In this document: one piece after another, positions 11,801 to 25,515 of the stretch | How positions within the stretch are numbered: position 1 is the stretch's first letter | Layout of the letters: every line of letters starts with the position of its first letter | Assembly (NCBI RefSeq): GCF_028858725.1 | Contig: NC_084767.1 | Coordinates: 16,321,895-16,385,894 of the forward strand | DNA length: 64,000 nt | Reading direction: 5' to 3' | From: Colius striatus | Lineage: Eukaryota > Chordata > Aves > Coliiformes > Coliidae | Position numbers and translations under genes: made by a program | Notes under the pieces: generated by a model | Seen by the model: only the letters and a program-made list of their open reading frames with translations | Told to the model about the DNA's origin: nothing | Databases searched by the model: none

Positions 11801-14800
11801 AAATGCCAGTTTGTCTACCACCAGTGCAATGCTTATTACCCGGTTACGGCTTCTCGGGAGGTAATTTCTAGCCCTACTCAGTTAAGGATGAACAGCATTG
11901 CAACTGCAGCACTTCCAACTTACTGATTCTAGTTTGATTGTACAAAACAGTACTAATAGTAGAGTAAGATTCCAGTTTAAATGAGCAACAGACACGGTTG
12001 TTCATAAATCTATAAAATATCATATAAGGAGTTATAAGGAATCTCCTCATAATTGGCAGACATTAATGGGAGACAACAGGTAAATTCACAAGCTGCATGG
12101 GAAGACTAGAGCAATGGAAATGGTTCAGAAAACAATGGAGCACTGCAGCTGTCTCAGCTGTCAAGCATTTCAGAAGGATTTTCATGTAGATGGATTTTAA
12201 GTCAAACAATGTGACATTTTAGCCAGGTAGAGAGATAAGTGCAAAGTCTGGAAGTGGTTGGAATTTAGCATATTTCAGTTGCATTAATGTTATTTTACTC
12301 CTGGTATTTCAGTGTTTCCTTACAAATAAGTAGACATCAAAAGGGCTTTCCTGTGAAGTTGAAAAATCCCTATTAATGGACACATTTTTAAGAGACTCTA
12401 AGGGCAAGAGTTGGTAAGGGTGGTGAGCAGAGTTAACTTTCTTAAATTCTGACAATCCTGGGTGGAATCTGTAGTGAAAGGAGAGAAAACCCAGCAATAT
12501 TAGTATGTTTGTTCCTCCTCTGCCAGAAACATCTGATATGAAATCTCTGAATGTGAGGTAAGTGCATGCAATGTGCCTGTCAGAATGTCTTCTCTCTGCA
12601 TAAATGGCTGGTGACAGTTTTCTTCCTCTGTAGTCTTCTGTCACGATTTTCCATATAGTTCTTCAACTCTGGATATGATGAGGAATTTAGAATTTCATTT
12701 TTGTTATAAAAGGTGACTTATAAATAATTCTGAACTACCAAGGCCTACAGGCAACTAATTTTACTGAGCTGTGATTTTCAGGAAGTATATTTATGTGTGT
12801 GACATCTTACATAGAGTAACTTGGAGCATATCGAATATATTAAGTAAGGATTTTAGAGTTAGGAGATCTCTTTTTCATCCTTCTTGAACCTGAACTTTTG
12901 ATAGCGAACACAAAGGGAGAACTGTTTGCCTTTGATATAGACAATCTCTGCATGTTTTGTAGTCAAGGTGAAGCACAGTAAAGGTTGCAGCCTGTTAATC
13001 AGAAACTGACCATGCTTTTAGAAGAAAGAAATCCTAACATTTTGAGATAAATTGTTGTGTATGGAGGGGGTTTGTATGAAGGCAAAGTTAAATACAGAGT
13101 TATGTTAAGTTACTGTGATATAGAAACAAATGGAATAAGGTTAAATTAAAGGAATATAGTCCCCATGTGTATAGTGGAGTCACATAAAGCACATATAGTT
13201 GAGTAAAGGACAGCAGGCAGCTGGTATGAAGATTTAAGTGGCATTTAACTGGCTTTTGGGATCTCATTCAGTGAAAGTGATGCTGTGATAATCTGTTTCT
13301 GCTTCTCAAAGACAAGAAGTTAAGAAAATTGTTTGGGTTTAGAGATGACTTTGATTTAAGGAATGATGCTTTGCCTGCATTGTGTATTTGTGTCTTTTGT
13401 GTGCAAGCACTACTCCTCTATAACAGATTTTGAGTATAGATGCTAAGAAGGACGAATCTAACAGATATGACTGTCACAAATCCAGCAGACAGGCAACAGT
13501 TTTGAAATACTACAAAATGTAATTAAATATAAAACCTTCAGCTTACCATAATATTAATAATTTAATGGATTTTATTTTATAACAGCTTTAACAAGAGAGA
13601 AAAGCCCCAGTGGTTGACAAAATAATGGTTCATTGGACCATCCTATCATCTTTGGATTTGTTGAAAGTAGGTAGGATTTATGTTTTATCACAACCTTTCC
13701 CAAATTTACCTTTGCCTCTCCAGCCTCTAAGCTACAAAGTGGAAACAAACTCCACCATGATATCTCTTGCTATTCTGTCATCTGCCCAGCCCTGGTGCCA
13801 GGGAACTGCTCGTGCAGGCAGACAGAGGCTGCTGCGGCAGAGCTGAACAGCCCAGCACTGTGCTCAGCCATCGCCCTTCAGCTCTGGAGAGAAGTACCTT
13901 CCATTTCTCTGCCAGATTTGATACCAGCTGCTAGTAATACTGTGATAAATAAGGGGAATGATTTGGCCAGTTGGCTGTATTTAGTTAATAGTAACAGTGT
14001 TTTCTTTTCTTATCCATTCAGTGTGCAAGACAAAATGAGTCCTGGTAGTCAAAACTTGTGCACCTACACCATGGCAATGCAGAGAGAGCTCCTGCCACCT
14101 GCAGCTGGCTTTTTTGAAAGGAAAGACATGTTGGTCCTTTCCATCCTAGTCACTGAATCTTCTGAAAGGACTACAGAGTTTGTAGGACTTTGAGCTTACC
14201 CTTACTAGCCAACTCATCATTTATCTTCGTTTTCTCAGAGAACTTATTGATATAAAATTGCATATTAATAAAATTACTCTTCCTTCTCCCCTTGGCAAGA
14301 AGTGATAGCGAGAAAGGGTATGCTCTAGAATGCCAAAGATGAACATATTTTTCAGGAAGATGAAATAAAATTGTTGATGAGAAAAACAGATGGAAAAATG
14401 ATGCTATGACTATTGTAATATGAGTCCAATGCAATATTGGTAAGCTTTGTGTTTAATTAGTAAGACCAAATGCCTGGGCTTTCAGCTAATACCAGCATTG
14501 TTTTCCAGGGAATAGTTAAGAGCCGGGTGGTTTATTATGAACAAGATAACCGGTTTCCAAAGACTGATGCTCATTATTCACATTGGGCAAGGATATCTAC
14601 TGGAGCTACAAATGAGCGTAATTAGGACTATTGCTCTGAACAGAATAATGATACTAGATCAGCAGATGGGAGAATAGAGTCAGGTAGGTTTATCCAAAGC
14701 ACTGCAGGGAATTAATATTGTATTAATGAATGTAAACGAAGTCACACATTCTGAGGATCTCAAGTCCAGCATTAAAGAGGATGCAGATGGGAAGTGATTT

Positions 14801-17800
14801 AGTTTATCCCTCATTGTGTTAATTGTTGTTATTGTAGATAATTATAATGAACTCATCCTCACTGTGTCTAGGCAGACTATCCACTGGATTGTGGATAAAC
14901 AGGAATGGTATACAAACAATTTTACATTGCCACAAAATGGTGCTAGGTACTTCAGTGTCTGGTTTTTGGCATTTACATGATCAAAAAGGACAATTTCCTG
15001 GAATATAATTTCCTGGAATCTACTTCAAATATTCATATTTCTGCTGTAGAAAGTACTGCTGCATCACTTCTAAGTCTGCTCTTCTTGGAAAGAAGATCAT
15101 GTCCATGTGGTCAAGGGTACTCTGTGCCAGGACTCCGCATCTGGGATGACATTTTTCTGAAATGCCCATTTAGTGTTTAGATGCTGTGGGGACTGGAATT
15201 TCAGCCACTCTGATGCTAATGACTAGTTTTCTAAGGAGCTGTTGTTACTGGTCTTTGGGGTCTATGATGCTTGACTGCCTGATATCTGGAATACATATAG
15301 CTATTTTAGTTATTGGTGTAAGTTGCATCATGGCTCTCAGTTAAGCCAGAATTCACTTGCAGGCTTGATTTAGCAGGAATCTTTCTCCTCATATGCAAGT
15401 GCAATTTGTAGCCAAAATTCCCATGAGAGATAAGACTTGTAGCATCTTTGAACATAAGTGTTCCTTAAGCAATCTGAAAGTCTCAAATTTAGCTCAATTT
15501 AAAAGGTAAGTGCATCTGTGTTACGCAAACAATTGCTTCACATTTTAATCCCTTATTTTCTCCCTATTTTTCCCATCTGTTTTTCAGGAAACATAGGGGT
15601 TTCAAGCAGCTGAGCTGAAAAGAGACACACAATGAAGAAAAGCAGCTAAAGTCTTTAGTGCAAGGGAAAGATCTATTCAGACTAAGTTGTATAAGAAATG
15701 TGGACCTTTTCTAGCGGAGTTTGTAACATACAGTTCAGGGATATACTAAACATGGGAAAATGACAGAGAGAAAAGGTATTGATGTCATATGAGATGAAAA
15801 ACTTGGTCCAGGGGTAACTCTTCAATACATCTATCACATCTGAGATTCACTGCCCATTGTCTTGTCTATAAGGGCTCTGTTGAAAACATACGGAGTGGCA
15901 AGAAAAAGAAATTTCCCCCCAACAGTGCATTCAACTTCTGCTCTTGTGAACTGCATCTGGGGGTAGAAGAGAAATCCTTTGTGCTTGAGGATAAAAGGCT
16001 GAGATAAAGGTTCCTCTAATGCAGGGAGTATTTGCATTTTCAAAAATAAGAAAAAACATTTCTCAGTGTCACGTTCCCAAGCGAGGAGCAAGAAAATATT
16101 TTAAGATAGTTGAGAAGGATCTGGAGTCTTGAGCTGTATCATCATGAGCTTGATTTTACTACCAACATTAACAGATCTATACCAAGAGAATTAGCAGAGT
16201 ATGATTTTGACATGTATAGTTTGTATTTAATAAAGACAAGCTTTAACAGGACACGGGGAAGGAGACCCTCTCTGTCTCTAAATGTGTGTATTTCCTGAAT
16301 TTTGCATGCCAAAGCATTCAGTTAATACCCCTGTATAGCCTGTTTGTGTGACATCCTGGGACTAAAGAGTTTATCTTCTGGAAGCAGGTGTTTCAGAATA
16401 AACATTCAAATGAGCTTAGGAAAATCTGCAAGAAGGTAAAAACCTCCACCTTTTAATTAGCTAAGGAATCAAAAGTATGTGGCTTATTTGTGACATGGGT
16501 TTGAAAACCAGCTGAGATGAAATGAAAGAAAAGTACATCGAGCATCAAATGCCCTCTTATGCTGAAAAGCTGCTATGCCAACCTTGAGATTTTAAATGCT
16601 CTAGTTTTAAAAAATTACTTTCAACCAATATAATTTCTGTTCTAAATATATTCAAATATCTTCAGGGACCTGGAGTAGGTTGTTAGCTCCATGCTGAATA
16701 GCACTGATGTTTCTACATGCACATATGCTGTGGAGATGCTCAATAGTGGTACTTGTTAGCAAGAAGGTGACATTGTGGTAAAGAAGTAGAGAAGATGGTG
16801 TTCTTATGGAAAAATCTTAAATGCATATTAAAAAAAACCATTATACTCTGTTCAGGGTAAGAACTTTAAATAAGATAAGTGATCTACTAATTTCAGTGTA
16901 GAGAGAGTTCACATGTAGAGGAAGCCTAAATTTGAAGTTTCAAATAGAAAAAAAAATCAATATAAGTAATAAAAAAATGAGAGTGGACTGATTCTTAAAT
17001 TTCTTGTGCTAGGGAATCTTAAACTTTGGCTAAAGAATCAGGAATTATGCTCTGTCTCAGTGCTTTTCTTTCTCCTAGGACTGTATGTATGGATTCCTGG
17101 ATTTACTTCCCAAAATAATCTATCCATAAATTTTATACTTAAAAATAACTTCAAAATATTTTAAAGAATTGCTTCAGGGGGATATCAAAGTGAAGTATTT
17201 TGCATTTTCCAAACTTTTTATTGATGAAAAGAGCCTGCAAAGTGTGCTCATTTGTTTTGGTCCCACAGAAGCTGTCTTTATCACAAAAAAAAAAAAAAGA
17301 GAACAATATCCCAGAAGCAATTATTGGCAGATACAGAAGAGCTAGAGCACAAAAGGATGGCAAAAACAACAGGGAGGTGTAAACATATTCATTCTGCTGT
17401 TTTTAGCAGTTCCAACTTTTAAAGCTTTTGGAATGTCATTGTTGAAGGTTACACATAAGCCAGGACCTGTGAAGGATGCTGTTTAAGCACAGTAACAAGT
17501 TTTAGGGAATTTTCTAACTCCAGCACAGAAATCATTAACAGCATCTTGGCTATCTTCTTTAAGGATCTGACATACCTACCAGTCAATAGATATAAGGTGA
17601 AATTCAAAGTCAGTAGCTTGATGGATTTCTTACTGCTCTATCCACTCTCTGAAGGGTTATGCTGTTTCAGAGATGAGCTTCTGTGGTGCATACAAAAAGA
17701 TGAATTGCAGCTAGAAAGCCTAACCTATTGAGGAGAAAAAACAGATACCAAAAAAAAAATCTTGTGGTAAAGCAGACAATGCAACTGTCATTGAAATTCT

Positions 17801-20800
17801 TGTAATGATACAAGGGAGGTTATTTCATGGCTCATTGGAAACCACACAATTTTTGGTACTCAGTCAAAGTATACTGTTGTTTTCTGGACTTCTTTGGGCA
17901 AAAATTATGTCAACAGAGACAGCACTGTCTATTTTGCCCTTGGGCTTTTGATTGGACACATGTCTTGGTGTCTCCAGACTCTCCCTCCCTGGATTTAAAA
18001 TTGGCCTTTGCCTGGAAGCACTGCCGCTCTGCTCCACCATGCTGCATCCTGGCACTCTGAAGAGCGCACACAGTTGTCATGTTTAGCTTGACTCCCTTTA
18101 AAGAGGTCCAAATTGCTTGGAAAGCAAGAGAGAGACACTTCTGAAATGTCAGACTCTTGCCTTTGAACAGATTGCTTATTATATTGTGTTCAATGGAGGT
18201 AAAGAAGTCAAGGTCTGGATCATTGAAAAAATGAACCAAAGGCATCTGTTGCTACCTTGAGACACGCTTAGCAACATGCACCCCAGTAGTGAAAGGTTTG
18301 AAATGAGCACTTGCCTTATCTTTGGAGACATGCTCATTGAATGTAACACAGTACGCTCAAAGCTCAAAAAAATTACTGATGTGCTGCCACTTAAGGAGCA
18401 AGAGAATGTAAACCAACTTGATGTTGTGCTTTCTGGAAAATTAACTGTACGGCCTTGGCAAGTCTATAAATGCAGGCATTTAGTCTGGAAACAATAGAAA
18501 TGCCCTCAGCTGTACTCAAACGTGTCAGCAGTTATGTGCATAGTCAGCACAGCTCTTTGGAAAGGGTGCTGAGTGCGCTTCAGATGATAACATGGTTACA
18601 TGAGCAGGATCATTTCAGAGCTCGCTCTTAGCATCTCCTCTCATCTCTTTCCCTCCCACAGAACTTGTGCTTTTTTCATTGCTAAACATATGACCAGTCA
18701 TAGATAGTATAAATACCCAGAAGAAAATTTGTCCGACAGCTTCTAAACTGGCTTGTGCATATTTCATGTGAAATCTTAATTGCTGAATATTTATAAGCAC
18801 TTTGAATATTTGACATGATAGTTTCTTTAAAAATTTTGTTTCAAATCTAGCATGTAATATTAGTGGCTTTCCACCCCCCTCCTTTCTCCCACCTTGTTTT
18901 CTTCCTACAAGAATTTTTATTTGGGGGAGTCTTCTGTTCATTTTTACAGAATTACTTCTCCATTTTATTTTTTGCTGTTTCTCCTCAAAATGGTAATCTA
19001 AGTAATGCAATATTTCTCTCCATGATACGTGCGTGTGTCTGATGCAGATTAGATACAAAAAGCCAAAAACTTCAAGGAAACATAAAGAGAGGTTATGTGC
19101 TGTGTGCCTACAGCTTTCATTGCCACAGTAAATGTAACGCTACCCAGAAATGCCAGATTTACTGCTGAGTACACAGCTCCTGCATTGCTCAACAGACAGG
19201 AGATTAGCTTCGGCAGATCTGTGCCATGTATCTGTGAACACGCTAAGAGCATGTAGAGCTTTTCTGTTGCTACGATAACCCCTGTCACAGATGCTGAAGA
19301 TTCATGTCCATTAGTTCCAGAAGTCTTGAATTTGCACAGAAGGCCTCAAATTCCAGTGGAGTAAATGTAAGAGTGACAAAATACAATGAACAAAGCCCTT
19401 GAGTAATGGTGGCTTTAACATGTAGTCATCATTCTATGTCTGCTCTGCTTTTCCTTCTCTTATTTGAAAAAAGTGTATTGATAAGCAGCATTCAGTTCTT
19501 GGGATGTTTTAGAAAATATTCTGTAGATTAAATCATTCTAAATTATGTGCTATATATTCAAAGGGATACATATCTGTGATGGTAGCTTTTCTGATCAGAA
19601 GTCTGACCCTGAAGCTTTAGTATAGGTTAAGAGAACAATTAGTTGTATAGAGAATAGAAGTAAAAACTGTAAAATCTGAAATTATCTCTGCTTATAATAT
19701 CTATTGATGAGTTGTGGTTCCTGTCTGGCTTTTTATGGATGTTATTCGGAAGCAATTATTACAGTGAATTTGATTAAATGTCCAAAATGATGACAAATGG
19801 AATGATTTTCATGAATACTGCACTTGTACAGGTTGTTCTGTATTTGTGTGCCATGCACTGTCCTGTGACTCTGTGGCCAACTTCCAGTAACAACTGTGCA
19901 GTGAATAATCTACAATGATTACAACCAGAAAAGCCCTGCAAGCTGATTCACACACTCATTCCACTTCAAAATTCCTCCAGCCCGTGAGGATTGTTCCAGT
20001 GCTTCACTGAAACACGTTTGTGAGTATTTCATCATTAGGAGGCCTGAAACATAAACCTGTGTGTTCCTGAATCTGGGACTGGGAAGGTAGGTTGTAACGG
20101 CATAGAATGTTGTTTCAGCCTCTTAGTTTCTGGACCATTGGCCTCACTCTAGTTTCTGGTGAAAGCTCATCTGCACTGAGGGGCCCAGCAAATCTCAGAT
20201 CTGCTCATTGTATGCTGTAGCATTGAGGCCAGACTTCTCCTTGTGCTGCCCAAAATGCACCTGCAATGCTGGCATTTTAGAGGCAGACTCCCATGGATGA
20301 AGTTTGTTTTCGATCCTTGACTATGGTTGCTTTTAAACAGTTAGTTTCTTTTTAAAAATTAACTAGCCAAGATAGTTTACTAGTCTTACTTTTTCTCTTT
20401 TCACTTAACTTTTTACTCAGATTGCATTCCTCTGACCTGAAACAGCTCTTTTCTGAAGAAATCTGGGTGGTTTTGAACAGATGTGGAGACATGACAGAGT
20501 TCATTTAGAACATAATCAACAGATAATAATAGGGTACTCAAAAAAATTGCAGTGAATGACAAGTACCATCAGCCTTTTCCAAACAGCAAAATTAGACATT
20601 TTTAACTCCACATGCACAGTGTTAGAAGAAGCAGGAAATGACTAATTTGGAATCATTTTATTATGTTCTGTTTTTTTTAAAAAATGATATTGTAACATTC
20701 TCAAACATTATCCTGATCCTTCTCTGCTCACCATCTATATACAAAATAAAATAGTTCCATGTGTTATTTGAAGCAGATTGACTCTTATGTATTTAGTTGT

Positions 20801-21989
20801 TTCCTTCATCTTCTACCATGAGGCTTGACAGCATTCAGCTTGTCAGGACGAGGCCCCAGCATCCCTCATGTATGATTTGTGATGTGGTAAAGATCTATTT
20901 GCTTTATGAAACTCATAAACCTCAGACTTCTATAATGAGGCAGCTAACTGGAACACTCAGGAAGATTTGGGTTATTATCATTGCCTGTGTCTGGTTTTGC
21001 AATGCTACTGAGAGGATTGAGATGGGGTTTGTGTCTCCAGCTATGATTTTTTTGTTGTGATGGGAGGGAGGACCTTCACTTGCAGCCAACTGCTTGGTCT
21101 GGCTTGCAAACACGATGGTTCACTTCAGAAACACAGTTAAACCAGGAGAGCCATAAAGTGCCTGGTTTGGGGGTCAAATCTGGCTGTAAGAGACAGCAGT
21201 GAAGTGGGGACTGGCCCTTTGCACCCTAAGAATCTGTGAATGTCTGCCCTACTGTCTCCTGGCAGAGTCACCAGGAGTCCCCAGAGCTCTGATCTTCAAA
21301 AAACCTTAGTGTGACATAAAGCAACTTGAAATGTGTCCTTGTTCCCCTTCAAATCTTCCTCCTAACACTTCCACCCTTTGCTAATCCTTGCTCTGGGGCT
21401 GCCAGCCTTCTCTCCTAGGCAAAAGCAAGCCTCACCACTGTCACAGCACAGATACTTCCAAATGTGTGAAATACAGGCAATTCACACAGCTATGTCACAT
21501 ACACCAATATATCTTGCATGCAGCGTGTAAATCTTCTTGGCTTCCTTGGCATTTTTTGTCACGTCATGACTTGCAATTCCATGTTTTATACACAGGTATA
21601 AAACATATCTCTGCTTGTGTCACCAATGCTGCACTGTGCAAGCCAGAGTCGGGAGAAGACTGGGTGTCAGTCTCCTGCTAATCTCAGTGTTCAGTGAAGA
21701 TACTGTCAATAACCTGTGCTTGTAAAACAAAAGACATTGACATGAGGATTGTCACTGAGTGGTTGTGTTCTCACCACCATACAGAACAGAATTTTCCGTG
21801 CTGACTGTGAGCATTAAGGAAACCAGAACAAAGGTGACATATGCCTTTGTAACAGGGATCAGCAGAAGACACAGCAGGTTCAGTGATCACTAAGGATTGT
21901 CTTAACACGTGGGCAAAGTCTCCTGGGAGCTGTGAGCTGCTCTCCCGCCTGGCTGCAAGTTGACTGGAAGGCACTTCATTAGTTTAGTT

Positions 21990-22006
21990 TAGAATCATAG
22001 AATCAT
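21990..22006 (-). repeat. CR1-tail-like octamer repeat
   Basis: The sequence TAGAATCATAGAATCAT is two copies of the CR1 3' octamer in antisense orientation, but the sequence after it is AT-rich and not CR1. It may be a terminal stub of a very short insertion or a chance microsatellite. Confidence 0.35.
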
Positions 22007-24652
22007 ATATTTTATTAACTTTTTAAATTTTATTTTTAATGTTATTTAATGCTTTTATAGTCTGCATTTTGGGTAGATTGTGTTGCTGCTTGTGTGTATG
22101 TAAAAACTGGAGTAAATAACTGTGAACAGAGAAGTTATTAATAATCTCTGCAAATGTACCAAACAAGTGAAAACAGTAGGCTTGGAGATTTGAATACAGT
22201 TGAGTCGTGAAAGAGGTTGCCAACTGGGAGTCTGCCATTTACAATTGCTTTAGAGCACTTTCCTAGTTGCTAGCTAAATTGCATTCCTCAAAGAAAGGAG
22301 GAAAAGTTATCTAAGCTAATACATGCTAGTTGTTTAGATGATGTGGCTAGCTAAGAAATAAGCTTGTGAACTTTGCAAACAGTACATGGAGTTACAGCTT
22401 AGCAGAGTTCTCACCCTTGTGTTTTTAAAACCTGCTCAGCTAATTATGCATCTGTTTTACCTATGACAACCAGGCATTTAATTCCCAGCCTAAATCTGGT
22501 TTCAGATCTATCTATATTCTATCCTTCACAATTCCTGTAGTTACTTCCAGGCTGATATAATTGTTTGGGTATCTACTCTCTCAGTGAACAGACAAGGTCT
22601 CTTTTATTGAAATTTACCTTGGGATGGTGGAGACTAGAGCACAGAATTTATTAGAGAGGAGAGCTTTGAATCCCTAAAGTACAATCTGTCTTTCCTTTTC
22701 CTTTGCAGACCTTACTTCACCCCATATTTGATAACACTGACTTTACATACCCTATCTCCATAAGATACTTATGAACTAGATTTAGATGCAACTGTACAAT
22801 CACTTTCTTCCTGAACCTTGAGGACATCTTAAGTCTTAGAGCTCTAAACTGTCACATTTATAGAAATCTTGGTGCCCCAGTTTCTTCAATGCATGCACCT
22901 GCTCTGCCAGAGATAAATATCTCCTGGTGGTTACATCTCATCTCTTTTTAATGAAGATTTGAAGTTCTTTCTGATATCCATTTATGAACTTCCCAATTAG
23001 GACACATGGTCTGATTTTAGCACTCAGGGACAAAAAGAGAAACCCAGATTTCAATGTTTTTAATAGGTAAGAGGAAGCAAACATACAAATTGCACCTTGC
23101 AGAAGCTCTCAACACTAAAGTACAGGCTATTGCCCAGGTCTTCGCAGCCCCTTCTCCTAAACACCTATCAGAAATGGAACCTTCCTGTTTCTGTGAGAGT
23201 GCTCTAATCCTAGCCCTAAAAAACTTTCTGATTCCCTGTGACTTGAATTCTCCTATGCTGAGTGAACCAGATCTTCATAACCTTCTGCACACAGCACAGC
23301 ATAACAAGCAATGTTGCGACACATATTCACACACACATTAGAAGCACCTTCAAACCTATGACAAAGTCATTAAACCAACTTATTTAAAAATTATTCATTA
23401 TCAAGAGCATCTCTGTTCTAAAGGGAAAAAAACTGTCCAAAGAAATACAGCCATCTCTAATAACACCATATTTTAAACAGTGCTGTTCTATCTAGTTAAT
23501 GAACTTTTGCACAGTGCTTTGAGATCTTTGCCTAACAAGGAAGGGTAGTATGTTCCTATGTGTAAATGCTAGAATTAATAATTTAGAAAATGTAAGAGTA
23601 CAAAGCCAGGTTACTCTTATCATTTCAACAAAGCGAGGTTTAACTGTCTTCTTTTTTTTGGCTGTGGGCTTAATTAGATAAGCTGCTGAATTTAATTAAC
23701 TCATCAAACATAATTTGAAAAGAGCTCTCAAGTCAGTAAGAACTTGTCTTATGCTTATTATTTCTATTTGTTACATTGAGTCTTTAATATCACCGTTTTG
23801 TTAGGATATTAATGGTAGCTGTAATTGTGTTCTAATTTACTACAGTAATTTGTGTTCTAGTTTACATTTACTCAGACAGTGGCATTTTCCTCATTTTTTT
23901 TTAAGTGTCAGCATGTGAAAATCAATCACAATTTAATTTAAGACACTGAAATTGCTCTTCTAGACACCTATCAAGTCAGCTATGTACTATCTCTTTTCCC
24001 AGAAGTGCAATTTGGGTTTGCAAGGTGAAATTATTTCATAGCAAATCATGTTGTGTTTCTGAAGTCCCATTTCCTAGACAAGAGTTACAACAAAAATGAT
24101 CCTCTGGATGCTCTTTTGCGACTGTTTAACCAAATTGTTAGGTAATTGTTACAACTATATAATTCATTTGAACACAACTGTGTTTTGCTCCAGCTTCTCA
24201 TATCAGTGTGAAACTCCTTGAAAGTTACTAAAGAAAGAATTATTAGCAAGGAATCTAATTCTAAAATCTGCCGTAAATTCTAACCTATTAGCAGGACTTT
24301 TGTTTGGCCATCTTTTCACATTCCCAGAAGATATGACACACAGGGAGAAGAGATCAAACAATTGCTTAAAATAAAAATTTCCCCATAAACTATTTACTTG
24401 TTCTGTGAAGCATGCTTTATTGTCAAGTAAAGCACGTGGCTGAGAGATATATTGCTAATTAAGTCTGGAGGAATTCTTGGGTACTTGTGAAAAGATAGCT
24501 ACATCTTGGATTTTCTTACTTTTCCAGACAGTAGTTTTGCAGAAGTAAACTGACTCACAATTGCTCTTACTGTTCTTTTTTTTTATCTATTTGTTTATGG
24601 CATGCTTTCAAGTGCACAGTTAAATAGCTTGTTTTCCTCTGTTTTTCATTAG

Positions 24653-24835
24653 AATGACTACCGAAAGCTATCTATGCAATGCAAGGACTTTGTTGTGGGG
24701 GTGCTGGACCTGTGCAGAGACACTGAAGAAGTAGAGGCCATTTTGAACGGAGATGTGAACATACATTTGTGCCCCGAGCACCACCGGCCAAGTCTGAGCA
24801 GGATTAAACTTGCTATTAAATACGAGGTCAAAAAG
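24653..24835 (+). CDS. TRPC7: TRPC7 exon 3: linker-helix region
   Basis: The exon is 183 bp (61 codons), flanked by phase 0 introns, with acceptor TTTTTCATTAG and donor AAG|gtaagc. It encodes about residues 261-321, [20 protein letters not shown] onwards, the helical linker domain between the ankyrin repeats and the membrane. The segment around residues 296-303 (NIHLCPEH) is the most divergent part compared with my memory of mammalian TRPC7, while both sides ([13 protein letters not shown] and [18 protein letters not shown]) are strongly conserved. Because the length is a multiple of three and both introns are phase 0, skipping it would keep the reading frame. Confidence 0.95.
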
Positions 24836-25480
24836 GTAAGCATTTTCTTTAGGTTCCTGGTGAATACGTTGTCATATCTAAATTACACTTCCTTGATGTC
24901 ACTTGAAAAATAAAAAATGAAAAATATATTTAATTGCCTCCAGGATCATCCCTAGAATGTTAGACTTTTATGACTTTATCTGCATTTTCTCACATACTTT
25001 AACAAGGAGACTCTTTGTAAAGAGCACATTACAGCAGATACGGTATTTACTTTGAAGTAATAGACATGGTTGCATAGATGGCCCAAGAGATTGCTCATGG
25101 AGCATGTTCTTGTGCAGGTCATAACTGTAAACTGCTGAAGACTTCAGCAGGGATCAAAAGTTGTCCAAATGCCAAACTATGAGCCTTCCTTCCTTCACTG
25201 GTTTACACGAAGGTAAGGAATGAACCTAGCAGATGCTGTGGCATCGTTGGCCACAGATTACAGAAACAGAGAATTTAATCCAGATCCTCTCCATTCCCAA
25301 ACCATCTGTCTTTCCTTCAAACTAGATTTTCTGCTTCAACTGAGGAAATAGCTGGGGTCAGCAGCCTGTTTGAAGTCAATAGATCAAGTCTACCATCTCA
25401 CCTGTCTGCTCTCAAATGCTCCCTGATTGCATCCACATCCCAGACATGTTAGTCTCCAAAGTCACTTTGCAGCCCTCAAA

Positions 25481-25515
25481 AATGTTCTTTTCTGTAATGC
25501 TACAGAAAGAACATT
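25481..25515. repeat. Hairpin: 15-bp stem, 4-nt loop
   Basis: The arms AATGTTCTTTTCTGTA (25481-25496) and TACAGAAAGAACATT (25501-25515) pair over 15 base pairs with one bulged T, around the loop ATGC. A second perfect hairpin follows at 25547-25570: ACCTTTTAC and GTAAAAGGT, with a 6-nt loop. No function is apparent; both lie in intron 3. Confidence 0.6.

Larger units (their letters stand above)
2659..24652 (+). other. TRPC7 intron 2 (21,994 bp)
   Basis: The intron runs from gtaatt at 2659 to tttttcattag at 24652. It is AT-rich with many homopolymer A or T runs. It holds a long inverted repeat (6361-6676), a CR1 3' fragment (8512-8875, antisense), a 22-bp CR1 tail match (8252-8273) and a CR1-tail-like octamer repeat (21990-22006). 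The remaining reading frames are short, overlap on both strands and lack recognisable domains. I saw no other gene or RNA. Confidence 0.85.

Noticed and set aside
13795..14193. 132-codon plus-strand frame starting in a small GC-rich patch
   Set aside because: It has no domain, no conserved motif and no splice context, and the second half is AT-rich intron.
18615..19058. 147-codon minus-strand open frame
   Set aside because: There are no recognisable domains, composition is low-complexity, and there is no splice or promoter context. A chance frame of this length is plausible in a 64-kb window.
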